64,000 bases of DNA. Origin: Bog-532 sp963775825. GTDB taxonomy: Bacteria > Actinomycetota > Actinomycetes > Streptosporangiales > Streptosporangiaceae. The translations under genes and the position numbers were made by a program. The DNA lies in contig CAVZKY010000058.1 in NCBI GenBank assembly GCA_963775825.1, forward strand, positions 1 through 64,000. The letters are read 5' to 3'. Position 1 is the first letter of the stretch. Every line of letters begins with the position of its first letter. Positions 8,530-17,709 of the stretch are shown one piece after another. The notes under the pieces were generated by a model, which did no database searches, was not told the DNA's origin, and saw only the letters and a list, made by a program, of their open reading frames with translations.

Positions 8530-8661
8530 CTGGTAAGGTGGCGTGCCTCAGTGAGGCTCACCCGACCGGCCCGCAAAGTCTAGCGGATACCAGGGCTCGC
8601 CGCGCACGCCAGAGAAACGAGATCCTGCCGCGGTGCGACCGGCGGCCGGGCGCCCAGCAGC

Positions 8662-9588
8662 TTAATCGTTTCCGGCCGGCACCAGCGTGAGCAAGGTCGC
8701 CTCCGGGCGGCAGGAGAACCGCGCCGGGGCCCAGGGGGAGGTACCCAGACCAGCGGATACATGTAGCCAGGCCCGCCTCCCGGCAAGGGCGGGCTCGCCT
8801 TCCGCCGGGTGCCGGTGCAGGCCACTGACCCGGGCCCGCTCGATCTCGCAATTGGTCACGAGGGCCCCGAATCCGGGTACGCATACCTGCCCGCCGTGCG
8901 TGTGGCCCGCGAACAGCAGGTCGTAGCCGTCCGCTGTAAAGCGGTCGAGCATCCGTGGCTCCGGCGAATGCATGATGCCGAGCCGCAGGTCAGCCCGAGG
9001 GTCGGCCGACCCGGCGACACGCTCGTAGCGGTCGCGCCTGAGATGCGGGTCGTGTACGCCTGCGACTACGATGTCCAGGCCCGCCGCCTTGATCCGGCCA
9101 CTGTGGTTGTTGGCGTCGAGCCAGCCCGCTTCGCACATCGTGTCGCCCAGCTTCTGCCACGGCAGGTCCGGCTCATGCCGCGGGTAACGCCGCGCGCTGG
9201 TCTCCCAGAGGTACCGGGCAGGATTTTTCGGCATCGGCCGATACAGGTCATTGGAGCCGAAGACGAATACGCCGGGACGCTCGAGCAATGGCCCGAGCGC
9301 GTCGATGAAATACGGGACGGAATCGGGGTGGGCGATCGAGTCTCCCGTGTTGACGACCAGATCCGGCTCTAGGTCGGCGAGCGACGCGATCCAGGCCATC
9401 AGCCGCTTGCGGCCAGGGGTCAGGTGCGTATCGGAGATGTGCAGGATACGCAGGGGCCCGGAGCCCGGGGCCAGGACGGGGACCTCGGCCTGCCGCAGAG
9501 CGAACCAGTTCCGCTCGACGACCGACGCATAGGCCAGGGCCGCGCCGGCGGCAGCGGCGCCCAGGGGGAGGATGACTCGTGCTCGCAC
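8662..9588 (-). CDS. Membrane-anchored calcineurin-like metallophosphoesterase
   Basis: A 308-residue protein starting at GTG 9588. An N-terminal hydrophobic segment (LPLGAAAAGAALAYAS) suggests membrane anchoring with the enzyme outside or at the membrane. Metal-binding motifs are in family order: ISDTHL, VVNTGD, FGSND (in place of the usual GNH/GNHE), MHSPEP and GHTHGGQ. The same gene lies beside the class A PBP in mycobacteria (Rv3683-type), so it belongs to the conserved block that follows. The substrate is unknown; related proteins cleave phosphodiesters, including nucleotide or lipid substrates. It is divergent from the next gene with 35 bases between starts. Confidence 0.85.
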   Translation of the reverse strand: MRARVILPLGAAAAGAALAYASVVERNWFALRQAEVPVLAPGSGPLRILHISDTHLTPGRKRLMAWIASLADLEPDLVVNTGDSIAHPDSVPYFIDALGPLLERPGVFVFGSNDLYRPMPKNPARYLWETSARRYPRHEPDLPWQKLGDTMCEAGWLDANNHSGRIKAAGLDIVVAGVHDPHLRRDRYERVAGSADPRADLRLGIMHSPEPRMLDRFTADGYDLLFAGHTHGGQVCVPGFGALVTNCEIERARVSGLHRHPAEGEPALAGRRAWLHVSAGLGTSPWAPARFSCRPEATLLTLVPAGND

Positions 9589-9623
9589 CCACCCATGGTG
9601 CCATGTCAGGGAGGATGGTTTTC

Positions 9624-10086
9624 ATGGCTGAACTGAAGGAACGGCTCCGGACCGACCTGTCAGCGGCAATGCGAGCCCGTGACCAGGTCCGGATGCGGAC
9701 GCTGCGGAGTGCGCTCACCGCTATCACCAACGAGGAGGTCGCGGGGCACGCCGCACGCGAGCTGTCCGACGACGAAGTGCTGAAGGTTCTGGCCAAAGAG
9801 GCGAAAAAACGCCGGGAGGCCGCGGATGCGTTCGGTTCGGCGGGTCGCGCCGAACAGGCGGCGGCCGAGCAGGCCGAGGGTAAGGTGCTCGCGGGGTACC
9901 TGCCCGCCCAGTTGGACGACGGTGAGCTGACCCGGGTGGTGGCCGAGGCCAGTCGCCGAAACAGGCGCCACTGGCCTGCCGGGTATGGGACAGGTCATGA
10001 AAACCGTCACCCCTCGCATCGCGGGACGCGCCGAGGGGGCCCGGATAGCCGCCGAAGTGCGCAGGCAGCTGGCCGGAGCCTCCTGA
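9624..10086 (+). CDS. GatB/YqeY domain protein (frame-broken near 9953)
   Basis: YqeY-like proteins resemble the tRNA-binding tail domain of amidotransferase subunit GatB. The start ATG 9624 follows GGGAGG (9609-9614). The first 110 residues (LKERLRTDLSAAMRARD, LAKEAKKRREAAD, LAGYLPAQL) match the family. Near 9953 one base change shifts the frame; the correct continuation reads ETGATGLPGMGQVMKTVTP and ends with RRQLAGAS at the TGA 10084-10086. Without the correction translation would run into unrelated Arg-rich text to 10169. Total length of about 154 residues is normal for the family. Confidence 0.85.
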
Positions 10087-10260
10087 CTGAGCGGCCAGCA
10101 GGTTTAGAACGAGTGGCCCAGGCCGGCCTGACAAGCTCTGATGACAGACGCCAATGCCGGAGAATTTGATCATGACTTCCCAGTTACGGGTGTCAGGCTG
10201 CCCCGGACGGGAACGTAGCTTCCGCTGCAACAAGGTGGTTACGGATCAAGGGGCAGAGAT

Positions 10261-10446
10261 ATGGCTGGGAAATTTGTACTCAAAAAGGGTTCGACCGGTA
10301 AGTTCCACTTCAACCTGGTGGCAGGCAACGGCCAGGTGATCGCGACCAGCGAAGCGTACGAAAGCAAGGCGTCAGCGCTGAACGGGATCAAGTCGGTTCA
10401 GACCAACGCGCCCTCGGCCGAGGTCGACGACCAGACGGCGGACTGA
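10261..10446 (+). CDS. YegP-family protein (DUF1508)
   Basis: A 61-residue protein with the one-repeat form of the YegP fold: KFVLKKGSTGKFHFNLVAGN, GQVIATSEAYESKASALNGI and the final SVQTNAPSAEV. A GGGGCAGAG ribosome-binding region precedes the ATG. Function is unknown; the fold is common in small stress-associated bacterial proteins. It is followed directly by a strong hairpin, so it is probably transcribed as a single gene. Confidence 0.85.
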   Translation: MAGKFVLKKGSTGKFHFNLVAGNGQVIATSEAYESKASALNGIKSVQTNAPSAEVDDQTAD

Positions 10447-10460
10447 CTGCCGCTGCCGTC

Positions 10461-10502
10461 GCTGGCCCGTTTTCGCTGCCGCGGTGGCGAAAACGGGCCA
10501 GC
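10461..10502 (+). terminator. Strong hairpin terminator after yegP-like gene
   Basis: GCTGGCCCGTTTTCGC (10461-10476) pairs perfectly over 16 bases with 10487-10502 around a 10-base loop. There is no clear T-tract, but such stems serve as terminators in actinobacteria. Confidence 0.7.
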
Positions 10503-10955
10503 ATCGTGTCGGCTCGCGGGCCTCCGGCCGGACCTCCAGCCTCAGAAGCGGCCCCACTGATCCGCCAATACGCACATCCGCGGCCGAGCAGGCCGTACTC
10601 CATCGCTACTCCGCCGCGGCGGGGAACTATCTGCTGTGATCCCGACCTGGGCCCGGCCGCTCGGAGGCCGCCCAAGGGCTAACGACAGCGGGAAGGCACC
10701 CCGGACGTGGCCCAGCTATGCGGTTCGGCGCAGCGAGCGAGGACCGTACGGCCGGGCTGACCCGCCGGAACCGAAAACCGGGCGGGCCGGGGCCAGGATG
10801 GCCAGTAGCATCGGCAGGGCGGCCGGATGAGTGCTGTCCATCATCCGTGCGGCGATCGGCTAGCGGCGCTACGCCCGGCCAGTCAGGCCCTCGCAGGGCC
10901 GGGAATGTCGCACAGCGGGTTTGTTCCCGGTCACGCCGGGATGGAGGAGTTGATC
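10503..10955. other. Intergenic region before hisS
   Basis: About 450 bases without a supported gene. Open frames here are Arg/Pro/Gly-rich and lack family matches, as expected in GC-rich DNA. The hisS promoter and leader should be here, but I can point to no specific site or T-box-like structure. Confidence 0.4.
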
Positions 10956-12279
10956 ATGGCGTCGCAGCAGTTCGAGCCGCCGTCAGGTACGAGGGACTTC
11001 CTCGCCGACGACCTGCGGGCGCGCGAGCACGTATTCGCGACGATCCGAGACGCCTTCGAGCGGTACGGGTTCGAGCCATTGCAGACGCCGGCCTTCGAGC
11101 GTCTGGAGACCCTGACGGGTAAGTACGGCGACGAGGGCGACAAGCTGATCTTCAAGATCCTCCGCCGCGGCGAGCACGAGGCGACCGGTGAGGCGGACCT
11201 CGCACTGCGGTACGACATGACGGTGCCGCTGGCCCGGGTCGTGGCGGCCTACGGCTCCCAGCTGCCCGTGCCGTACAAGCGCTACGTCATGGGACCGGTC
11301 TGGCGCGCCGACCGGCCAGGTCGCGGCCGCTTTCGCGAGTTCGCGCAGTGCGACGTGGACGTGGTGGGCTCGGCGTCACCGCTCGCGGACGCCGAAGTGG
11401 TCTGCGCCGCTGGCGGACGCGCTGAGCGCGGTCGGCGTCAGTGACTTCTCGATCCTGGTGAACTCGCGGCGCGCGCTCACCGGGCTGCTGCAGGTGTACC
11501 GGATCCCGGCCGCTGTCGGCGGTGGCGTGCTGATCACCCTGGACAAGCTGGACAAGCTGGCCCCCGCCGAGGTGGCACGCGAACTGGTGGACACGCGGTC
11601 GCTCGACCCGGGTACGGCCGAGGCTCTCGTGACCGACCTGACCGCGCCCGACGCGGTGGACCGGCTGCGGAAGGTCCTCGCGGACGCCGAACAGGGACGC
11701 GAGGGACTGGCCGAGGTGGACCGGCTGATCGAGCTGGCGGCCCCGGTGATCGGCGGGGAGCGGATCTGCTTCACCCCCAGCCTGGTCCGTGGGCTCGATT
11801 ACTACACGGGCGTCATCTTCGAGGTGGTGGCGGCGGGAATGCCGGGCTCGATCGCCAGTGGCGGGCGCTACGACCACCTGATCGCGGCGCTGGGCGGCCC
11901 GGACGTCCCGGCGTGCGGCGGCTCGCTCGGCGTGGAACGCATCATCGGGCTGCTCAGCGAGGAGGCGGTGACCGTGCCGCGGCTGGATGCGGCCATCACG
12001 GTCATCGACGAGGAATCGGCCGCCGAGGCGATGGAGTTCGCGGCGCGGCTGCGGAGGGCGGGCCTGCGCGCCGAGATCTACCTCGGCTCCAGCCGCAAGC
12101 TGGCCCGGCAGCTCAAGTGGGCCGCGGACCGGCGGGCGCGTTACGCGCTGATCTACGGGCCGCAGGACCGCAGTGCCAGGCTGGTGACCGTGCGGGACAT
12201 GGACTCCGGCGCACAGCAGCAGGTTCCGCCGGATCAGCTGGTCGCAGTCCTCAGCGCGGGACTCGCTCCGTCACCCTGA
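10956..12279 (+). CDS. hisS: Histidyl-tRNA synthetase (frame-broken near 11408)
   Basis: Charges tRNA-His with histidine. The ATG at 10956 follows GGAGG with good spacing. The first part shows PPSGTRDF (motif 1 region) and motif 2 GPVWRADRPGRGRFREF. Near 11408 (GCCGCTGGCGG) the frame is off by one or two bases and stops at 11444; the correct frame continues with FSILVNSRRAL, the HisA motif LVRGLDYYTG and motif 3 ACGGSLGVERII, and ends at 12279 after the anticodon-binding domain. Total length of about 440 residues is normal. As hisS is essential and single copy in most bacteria, a sequence error is more likely than a pseudogene. Confidence 0.9.
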
Positions 12280-12291
12280 GCCGTTCTGCCA

Positions 12292-14715
12292 CTAGCCCTG
12301 GACGGGGCCGCCGTTGTTGCCGCCTCCGGTGCAGAAGAAGAAGATGCAATTGGTGGTGCCGTTCCCGCCCCCGTTGCCGCCTCCTCCGTTGCCGTTACCG
12401 CCTCCGTTCCCCGTTGCCACCCCGTCCTCCGTTGCCGTTACCGCCTCCGCCTTGGCCTTAGCCTTCCTTTTCCTACCACCACCGTTATTCTGCTGCTGGA
12501 CGGTCTGGCCGTCGCCCATGCTGAGCAGCGGGCTGCTCGGCGAGACGCCGACGAATCCCGTCACCGGTCCCAGGTTGGCGTGGGCGAAGGTCATCTCCCA
12601 GGTCTGGCCGGGCGCGTTCGCGCCGAACATCTCGCCCGGGCAATTCTGGCCGCCGCCGAGGTCGTGGTAACAGGCGTCGATACCGCCCATGGTGTACATC
12701 GTGGGGCTGACCGGATTGAACACCGACGTGTAGCTCACCAGGCTGGGCGTGTAGCCGGCGAAGGCCGCGTACGGGGTGCCGTTGGCGCTGCTGCCCTCGA
12801 CGTTGGACGTACCGGTCTTGGCCGCCGCCGGCCTGCCGATTGACAGTCCCGCGCCGGTCGCTCCCGGTGCGGTCAGCACGCCTTGCAGAACGTAGTTAAC
12901 GGCGTCAGCGACGTCCGAGGAGATCGCCTGATGACAGTCGGCTGACGGCACCGGCAGCGTGCTGCCGGTCTCCGTGCTGATCCGGGTAATCGCGACGGGG
13001 GCGCAGTACTTGCCGCGCGCGGCGACGGTGGCGTAGGCCGCCGCCATGGTCAGTGGCGACACGTTGACCGAGCCGAGGGTAAAGGACGGGAAGTTGTCGG
13101 CCGACGCCACCTGGCCGTCGCTCTGGAGCAGCGACGTGCCATCGGCGCGGTGTACCCCCAATGCCGCGGCGGTCTTGACCACGTCGCACAGCCCGACCTT
13201 CTTTTCCAGGTTGGCGTAAAACGTGTTGACCGACTGAGCGGTGCCTGTGTAGATCGATTGGGTGGACGCGGACTGCGGGCCTTCCGCGTTCGTCACCTGG
13301 TACGCGCCGGGAATCCCATCGGTATAACCAGCCGGGCCGCCCTGGCAGTTGCTGTAGCCGGTGATGGTGGCACTGCCAGGTACATGCATGGTGAACCCGA
13401 ACGGCACACCCTGCTCGAGCGCGGTGATCAGCGTGAACAGCTTGGATGAGGAGCCGGTCTGCACGCCGGCGCTGCCGCCGTACTGCGTATCCACGGCGTA
13501 GTTGATGTTACTGCCGCTTCCGCCGTTGCTGCTGTACGGCCGGTCCTCGGCCATCGCCTTGATATCGCCGGTCCCCGGCTGCACGACCACTTCCGTATCG
13601 GCGAGCTTGCCGGGGTTGTAGTTCTGACTGTGGGCCGGGAGCGTGTAGTTGACCGCGTTCGCGGCAGCGTTCTGATCTTCCTCGTCCAGCGTCGTGTAGA
13701 TCTTCAGGCCACCGGTGGCCAGCAGTCTGGCTCTTGCCTGCGAGGTCTTGGCGATCGACGAGTCCTGGACGAAGACCTGCTGGACGTAGTTGCAGAAGAA
13801 CGCGGCCGTGCCCGCCACGGCCTGCGTGCAGCCGTTGTCCGGCACCGCGCTGTGCAGCCCGAGCGGCTGCTTCTCGGCCGCGGCGGCCGCCTGACTGTTC
13901 AGCACGCCGGTCTGAACCATCCGGGCCAGCACCGTGTCACGGCGCTCCGTGGCCTTGGCCGGGTAGATGAACGGGTCATAACCGGTGGGGTTCTCCACCA
14001 TCCCGGCCAGCAGCGCGGCCTGGGGCAGGGTGAGGTTCGCGGCCGACGTGCCGAAGTACGTTTCTGCCGCTACTTCGATTCCGTAGGCGAGGTTGCCGAA
14101 GTAGGCGTCGTTCAGGTAGCCGGTGAGGATCTGCTGCTTGGATTGCTGGTGGGCGACCGTGATGGCGAGCCGCAGCTCGTGCAGCTTTCGGGACACTGTG
14201 TCCTCGTAGGCGGCCTGAGCCTGCTGCAGGTTGGGAGCCGACAGGATCAGCATGTTCTTGACGTACTGCTGGGTGATACTGGAACCACCCTGCACGGACT
14301 TGTGCTGCAGGTTGTTGACGAGCGCACGCATGGTGCCCTTGAGGTCCAGGGCGCCTTCCTGCCAGAACCGGTTGTCCTCGATCGCCACGATCGCCTGCCG
14401 CATAACCGGCGAGATCTGGCTGTAGGTCACCGGCTGCCGGTCGATGCCGGAGTACGAGGCGTTCTTGCCGAGGTTCACCCCGTAGACATAGGCCAGCAGG
14501 TGGCCATTGGCGTCCAGGATCTCCGAACGCTGCGGTATCGTGCCGAAGCTTGCCGAGGCAGGGGCGGCAGCCTTGTTGGCCTGGTCCCGCAGGACCACGC
14601 CGGAGGAAGCGATCACGGGCAGCGCCATGGCGGCCGCGATGAGGCCGCCCACCGCCGAAATGGAGATGAGGCTACCGATGATGCCCGTCTTGGTTGCTAT
14701 GTTGCCTGACAGCAC
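12292..14715 (-). CDS. Class A penicillin-binding protein, PonA2-like
   Basis: A bifunctional peptidoglycan glycosyltransferase/transpeptidase of 807 residues. One N-terminal membrane helix (residues 12-36) anchors it. The GT51 domain has EDNRFW (catalytic Glu about residue 113) and QGGSSITQQYVKN. The transpeptidase domain has SSSK (about residue 421, active Ser), SVN and KTGTSN (about 632). The gene neighbours a whiB gene and ArsA-like ATPases as ponA2 does in mycobacteria. The C-terminus is odd: a Lys/Ala-rich run followed by Gly/Asn repeats and a CIFFFC stretch, but no PASTA domain is visible. It is convergent with hisS, 12 bases apart. Confidence 0.93.
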   Translation of the reverse strand: MLSGNIATKTGIIGSLISISAVGGLIAAAMALPVIASSGVVLRDQANKAAAPASASFGTIPQRSEILDANGHLLAYVYGVNLGKNASYSGIDRQPVTYSQISPVMRQAIVAIEDNRFWQEGALDLKGTMRALVNNLQHKSVQGGSSITQQYVKNMLILSAPNLQQAQAAYEDTVSRKLHELRLAITVAHQQSKQQILTGYLNDAYFGNLAYGIEVAAETYFGTSAANLTLPQAALLAGMVENPTGYDPFIYPAKATERRDTVLARMVQTGVLNSQAAAAAEKQPLGLHSAVPDNGCTQAVAGTAAFFCNYVQQVFVQDSSIAKTSQARARLLATGGLKIYTTLDEEDQNAAANAVNYTLPAHSQNYNPGKLADTEVVVQPGTGDIKAMAEDRPYSSNGGSGSNINYAVDTQYGGSAGVQTGSSSKLFTLITALEQGVPFGFTMHVPGSATITGYSNCQGGPAGYTDGIPGAYQVTNAEGPQSASTQSIYTGTAQSVNTFYANLEKKVGLCDVVKTAAALGVHRADGTSLLQSDGQVASADNFPSFTLGSVNVSPLTMAAAYATVAARGKYCAPVAITRISTETGSTLPVPSADCHQAISSDVADAVNYVLQGVLTAPGATGAGLSIGRPAAAKTGTSNVEGSSANGTPYAAFAGYTPSLVSYTSVFNPVSPTMYTMGGIDACYHDLGGGQNCPGEMFGANAPGQTWEMTFAHANLGPVTGFVGVSPSSPLLSMGDGQTVQQQNNGGGRKRKAKAKAEAVTATEDGVATGNGGGNGNGGGGNGGGNGTTNCIFFFCTGGGNNGGPVQG

Positions 14716-15063
14716 GGCATCAGGGTACGTCCCTAATGGCGCACACGCCCCGCGCCTCGCATAAAGGCAGGGCAGGCTGCGGCCTCCGGCAACCGGGACA
14801 AGGCACCCAAGCAGGCTATTCGTTGCCGAGAGCGGTCATAGGCGACCGAAGGTGACTAGCTGGCCCACCCGGTATGGCCCAAGAGAACTATTCCGTAAAT
14901 GAGCACAACGAGGCCTTGGCAGCTGCCCCGCTGACTTCCGTAGTTTGCTTTATCACGAACCGGTAACCCGGTCCCGCGTTCGCGGGAACCGACCGCAAGC
15001 AACCGCCATCGAGCCAGCGACCGTCCATGTACGCAGTACGCGACGATCAAAAGGAGTGGGCAC

Positions 15064-15363
15064 ATGTGGATCACTGACTGGACCACACGCGCCGCCTGCA
15101 AGGGAACCGATCCGGACGAGCTTTTTGTCCAGGGCGCAGCGCAGAACCGAGCCAAGCTGATCTGCCGGGGTTGCCAGGTCAGGACCGAGTGCCTGGCCGA
15201 CGCGCTGGACAACGGCATCGAATTCGGCGTGTGGGGCGGAATGACCGAGCGGGAGCGCCGGGCGCTGCTGCGGCGCCGTCCCGACGTCAAGTCCTGGCGC
15301 GAACTGCTTGAGCAGGCCCGGGAGCGCTACGAGCAGGACGTTGACGACCTGGTGGCGAGCTGA
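15064..15363 (+). CDS. WhiB-family iron-sulphur regulator (WhiB4/WblA type by context)
   Basis: A 99-residue protein with the four cluster-binding cysteines C12, C34, C37 and C43 (C-x21-C-x2-C-x5-C) and the GVWGG turn at about 58-62, followed by basic ERRALLRRRP for DNA binding. WhiB proteins carry a 4Fe-4S cluster and act with the sigma factor or on redox signals. Location between ponA2-like PBP and the two ArsA-like ATPases matches whiB4 of mycobacteria and wblA of streptomycetes, so that is the likely orthology. An AAAAGGAG sequence lies just before the ATG. The upstream 300 bases are free of genes and likely hold its promoter. Confidence 0.93.
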   Translation: MWITDWTTRAACKGTDPDELFVQGAAQNRAKLICRGCQVRTECLADALDNGIEFGVWGGMTERERRALLRRRPDVKSWRELLEQARERYEQDVDDLVAS

Positions 15364-16573
15364 CCGGCTAGCTGTGTGCCGGTCGGCTGGCCAGGCCTCA
15401 GCGCAATGGCCCGCAGGCCCTCGAGGTCATGGACGTCCTCGGGCTGCGCGGCCACCGCAGCGACGGGAACGGTGGGATGGGCGGCCGTAAAGTGCTCGGC
15501 CACCCGCCGTTCCCGGACCGCCAACTGCATTCGTTCGGCGTGTAGCCGCAGGACTCCGGCTGTGAGCGCGTAGCGCGGGGTACCGGCCGATTCCGCTGTT
15601 CCGTCCGGTAGTCTCGTGATTCTCGAGTGTTTCCGCGGCGGCGATGCTGCGGGCCGCAGACAGCCGGGTGGCGGCCGGTACGTGCACCCGGTTGAGGATC
15701 AGGCCCGCGAGCGGCATCCGCTCCCCCGCCGAGCCGCTCGACGAAGTACGACGCTTCCCGGAGCGCGTCCGGCTCCGGCGCGGCGACCACGATGAACGAG
15801 GTCCCCGGCGTCTGCAGCAGGCGGTAGGTCGCCTCGGCCCGCTCGCGGAAGCCGCCGAACATCGTGTCGAAGGCCGTGACGAACGTCTGCATGTCCTTGA
15901 GTACCTGCGCGCCGAGCACCTTCGTGAGCGTCCCGGTCACCAGCGAGAAGCCCGCGTTCAGCATCTTCAGGTACGCGCGGCCGGGCTTGGCGGGCGCGGT
16001 CAGCAGCCGGATCAGCCGACCGTCCAGGAACCGGCCGAGCCGCTCGGGCGCGTCGAGGAAATCGAGGGCCGAGCGGCTCGGCGGCGTATCGACCACGATC
16101 AGGTCCCACTCGTCGGTCCGGTGCAGCTGGCCCAGCTTCTCCATGGCCATGTACTCCTGCGTGCCGGCGAAGCTGGAAGACAGGGACTGGTAGAACGGAT
16201 TGGCCAGGATCTGCGCGGCGCGGTCCGGGTCGGCGTGCGCCTCAACGATCTCGTCGAAGGTCCGCTTCATGTCCAGCATCATGGCGTGCAGGCTGCCGCC
16301 CGAGGACAGGCCGGCGTCCACCGGCCGCGGGATGTTGTCCAGGTAGGACAGGCCCATCGCCTGGGCCAGCCGACGGGCCGGATCGACGGTCAGCACGACC
16401 ACGTGCCTGCCGCGCTCGGCGGCTCGCAGGCCGATCGCGGCTGCGGCGGTGGTCTTGCCCACGCCTCCGGATCCGCAGCACACGATGATCCGGGTTCGCC
16501 GGTCCTCAATCAGTGCGTCGGTATCGAGCCACGGCGGTGTGGCCGGCGGGTTCATCGTCAGGTCCGGGGACAC
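15327..16573 (-). CDS. ArsA-like anion-transporting ATPase, second of pair (frame-broken)
   Basis: The deviant Walker A CCGSGGVGKTT lies near residue 35, followed by VVVLTVDPARRLAQAMG and VVDTPPSRSALDFLDAPE, typical of the ArsA/GET3 family. From about 15720 the frame changes: the next piece reads PLAGLILNRVHVPAATRL, and a further change near 15600 leads to the C-terminal piece with YALTAGVLRL and QPEDVHDLEGL. The span thus covers one protein of about 400 residues in three frames. It follows its partner gene at a short gap and matches the Rv3680 position. These ATPases in actinobacteria have no arsenic operon context; one role suggested in mycobacteria is glycerol-dependent metabolism. Confidence 0.8.
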
Positions 16574-16604
16574 GATCGCGCGCCGTCCGCCACGCGGTCA
16601 TTCA

Positions 16605-17609
16605 TCAGGCCGCCCCCTGTTCCCGCAGTACCTCGGCCAGCCGGTACAGCCCGCCCAGATCGATCCCATCGGTAATGGCCGGAAGCTCGTAGCGCGGCTG
16701 CCCGGCCCTGGCCAGCTCACGTCGTTCACGTTCCTGCAGCGCCACGCTGCGGGCGTGCTCGATCAGCTCGACGGCCAGCCCGGACGCGAGCGTCTGGGTG
16801 TCGGCCAGCCCGGCCGCCTTGAGCCCCAGGGCGATCTCCGCCTCGTCGACATGGCCCTCGGCGGCCGCCTTCAGATCCGATTCCGGCAGGCCAGCGGGGT
16901 AGACCTTGTTGATAAAGATCCCGCCGAGCTGGACGCCGAGCTCGCGCATCTCCGCGAGGCCGTCCAGGGTCTCCTGGACCGGCATCTCCTCCAGCGTGGT
17001 CGCGAAATGCACGGCGGTCTGCGGGGACCGGATCACCCGCGCCACGGTGTCGGCGTGCGTGCGCACCGGGCCCACCTTGGCCAGGCCGGACACCTCGACA
17101 CTGACGTTGAGGAAGCGGCCGATCCGGCCGGTCGGCGGGGCGTCCATGACCACCGCGTCGTAGACCTCTCGGCCGCCGGCCTTGCGCCGGGTCGCCTCCG
17201 TGGCCTTGCCGGTCCGGAGCACATCGGACAGCCCGGGCGCGATCGTGGTGGCGAAGTCGACCAGGCCCAGCCGGGTCAGCGCCTGGCCGGCGTGGCGAAT
17301 GCCGTAGAACATTTCCAGGTAGTCGAGCAGCGCACCTTCGGGGTCGACGGCCAGCGCGTACAGATCGCCGCCCGCCCGGTCCTGTTCGCCGGGCCCGATA
17401 CCGACCTTCCGCTCCACGTAGGGCAGCGGCGGGCAGTCGAAGAGCTGGGCGAGTCCCTGCCGCCCCTCGACTTCGATCAGGAGCACCTTACGGCCGTCGT
17501 GAGCGAGCGCCAGCGCCAGGGCGGCCGCGACGGTCGTCTTGCCGGTGCCTCCCTTACCTGTGACGACGTGCAGACGCACGCCCTCCCAGTCGGTGTCCCT
17601 TGCTCTCAT
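16605..17609 (-). CDS. ArsA-like anion-transporting ATPase, first of pair
   Basis: A 334-residue ATPase beginning at ATG 17609. Walker A with the deviant signature lysine is VTGKGGTGKTTVAAAL (residues 13-28), switch-type motifs are EVEGRQGL and VMDAPPTGRIGRFLN, and GGIFINKVYP marks the nucleotide-base region. It is intact, unlike the second member. The pair plus the convergent whiB gene is a conserved actinobacterial unit (Rv3679-Rv3680-whiB4). No metal-binding cysteine triad of true ArsA is visible, so arsenite export is unlikely; the role is unassigned. Confidence 0.9.
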   Translation of the reverse strand: MRARDTDWEGVRLHVVTGKGGTGKTTVAAALALALAHDGRKVLLIEVEGRQGLAQLFDCPPLPYVERKVGIGPGEQDRAGGDLYALAVDPEGALLDYLEMFYGIRHAGQALTRLGLVDFATTIAPGLSDVLRTGKATEATRRKAGGREVYDAVVMDAPPTGRIGRFLNVSVEVSGLAKVGPVRTHADTVARVIRSPQTAVHFATTLEEMPVQETLDGLAEMRELGVQLGGIFINKVYPAGLPESDLKAAAEGHVDEAEIALGLKAAGLADTQTLASGLAVELIEHARSVALQERERRELARAGQPRYELPAITDGIDLGGLYRLAEVLREQGAA

Positions 17610-17709
17610 TACTGTGAGGCTATCTCCGCCCCGGTACTTCTTAAGGCCGCCCCCGGCTGGCGCGTGAGGTAATTCTCACTACGCTGGGATGGAAGAGAGG
17701 TGATTCCCG

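Noticed and set aside
16605..17609. Arsenic resistance role for the ArsA-like pair
   Set aside because: No arsenite-binding cysteines and no arsB, arsC or arsR nearby; the pair belongs to the conserved whiB4/ponA2 neighbourhood.
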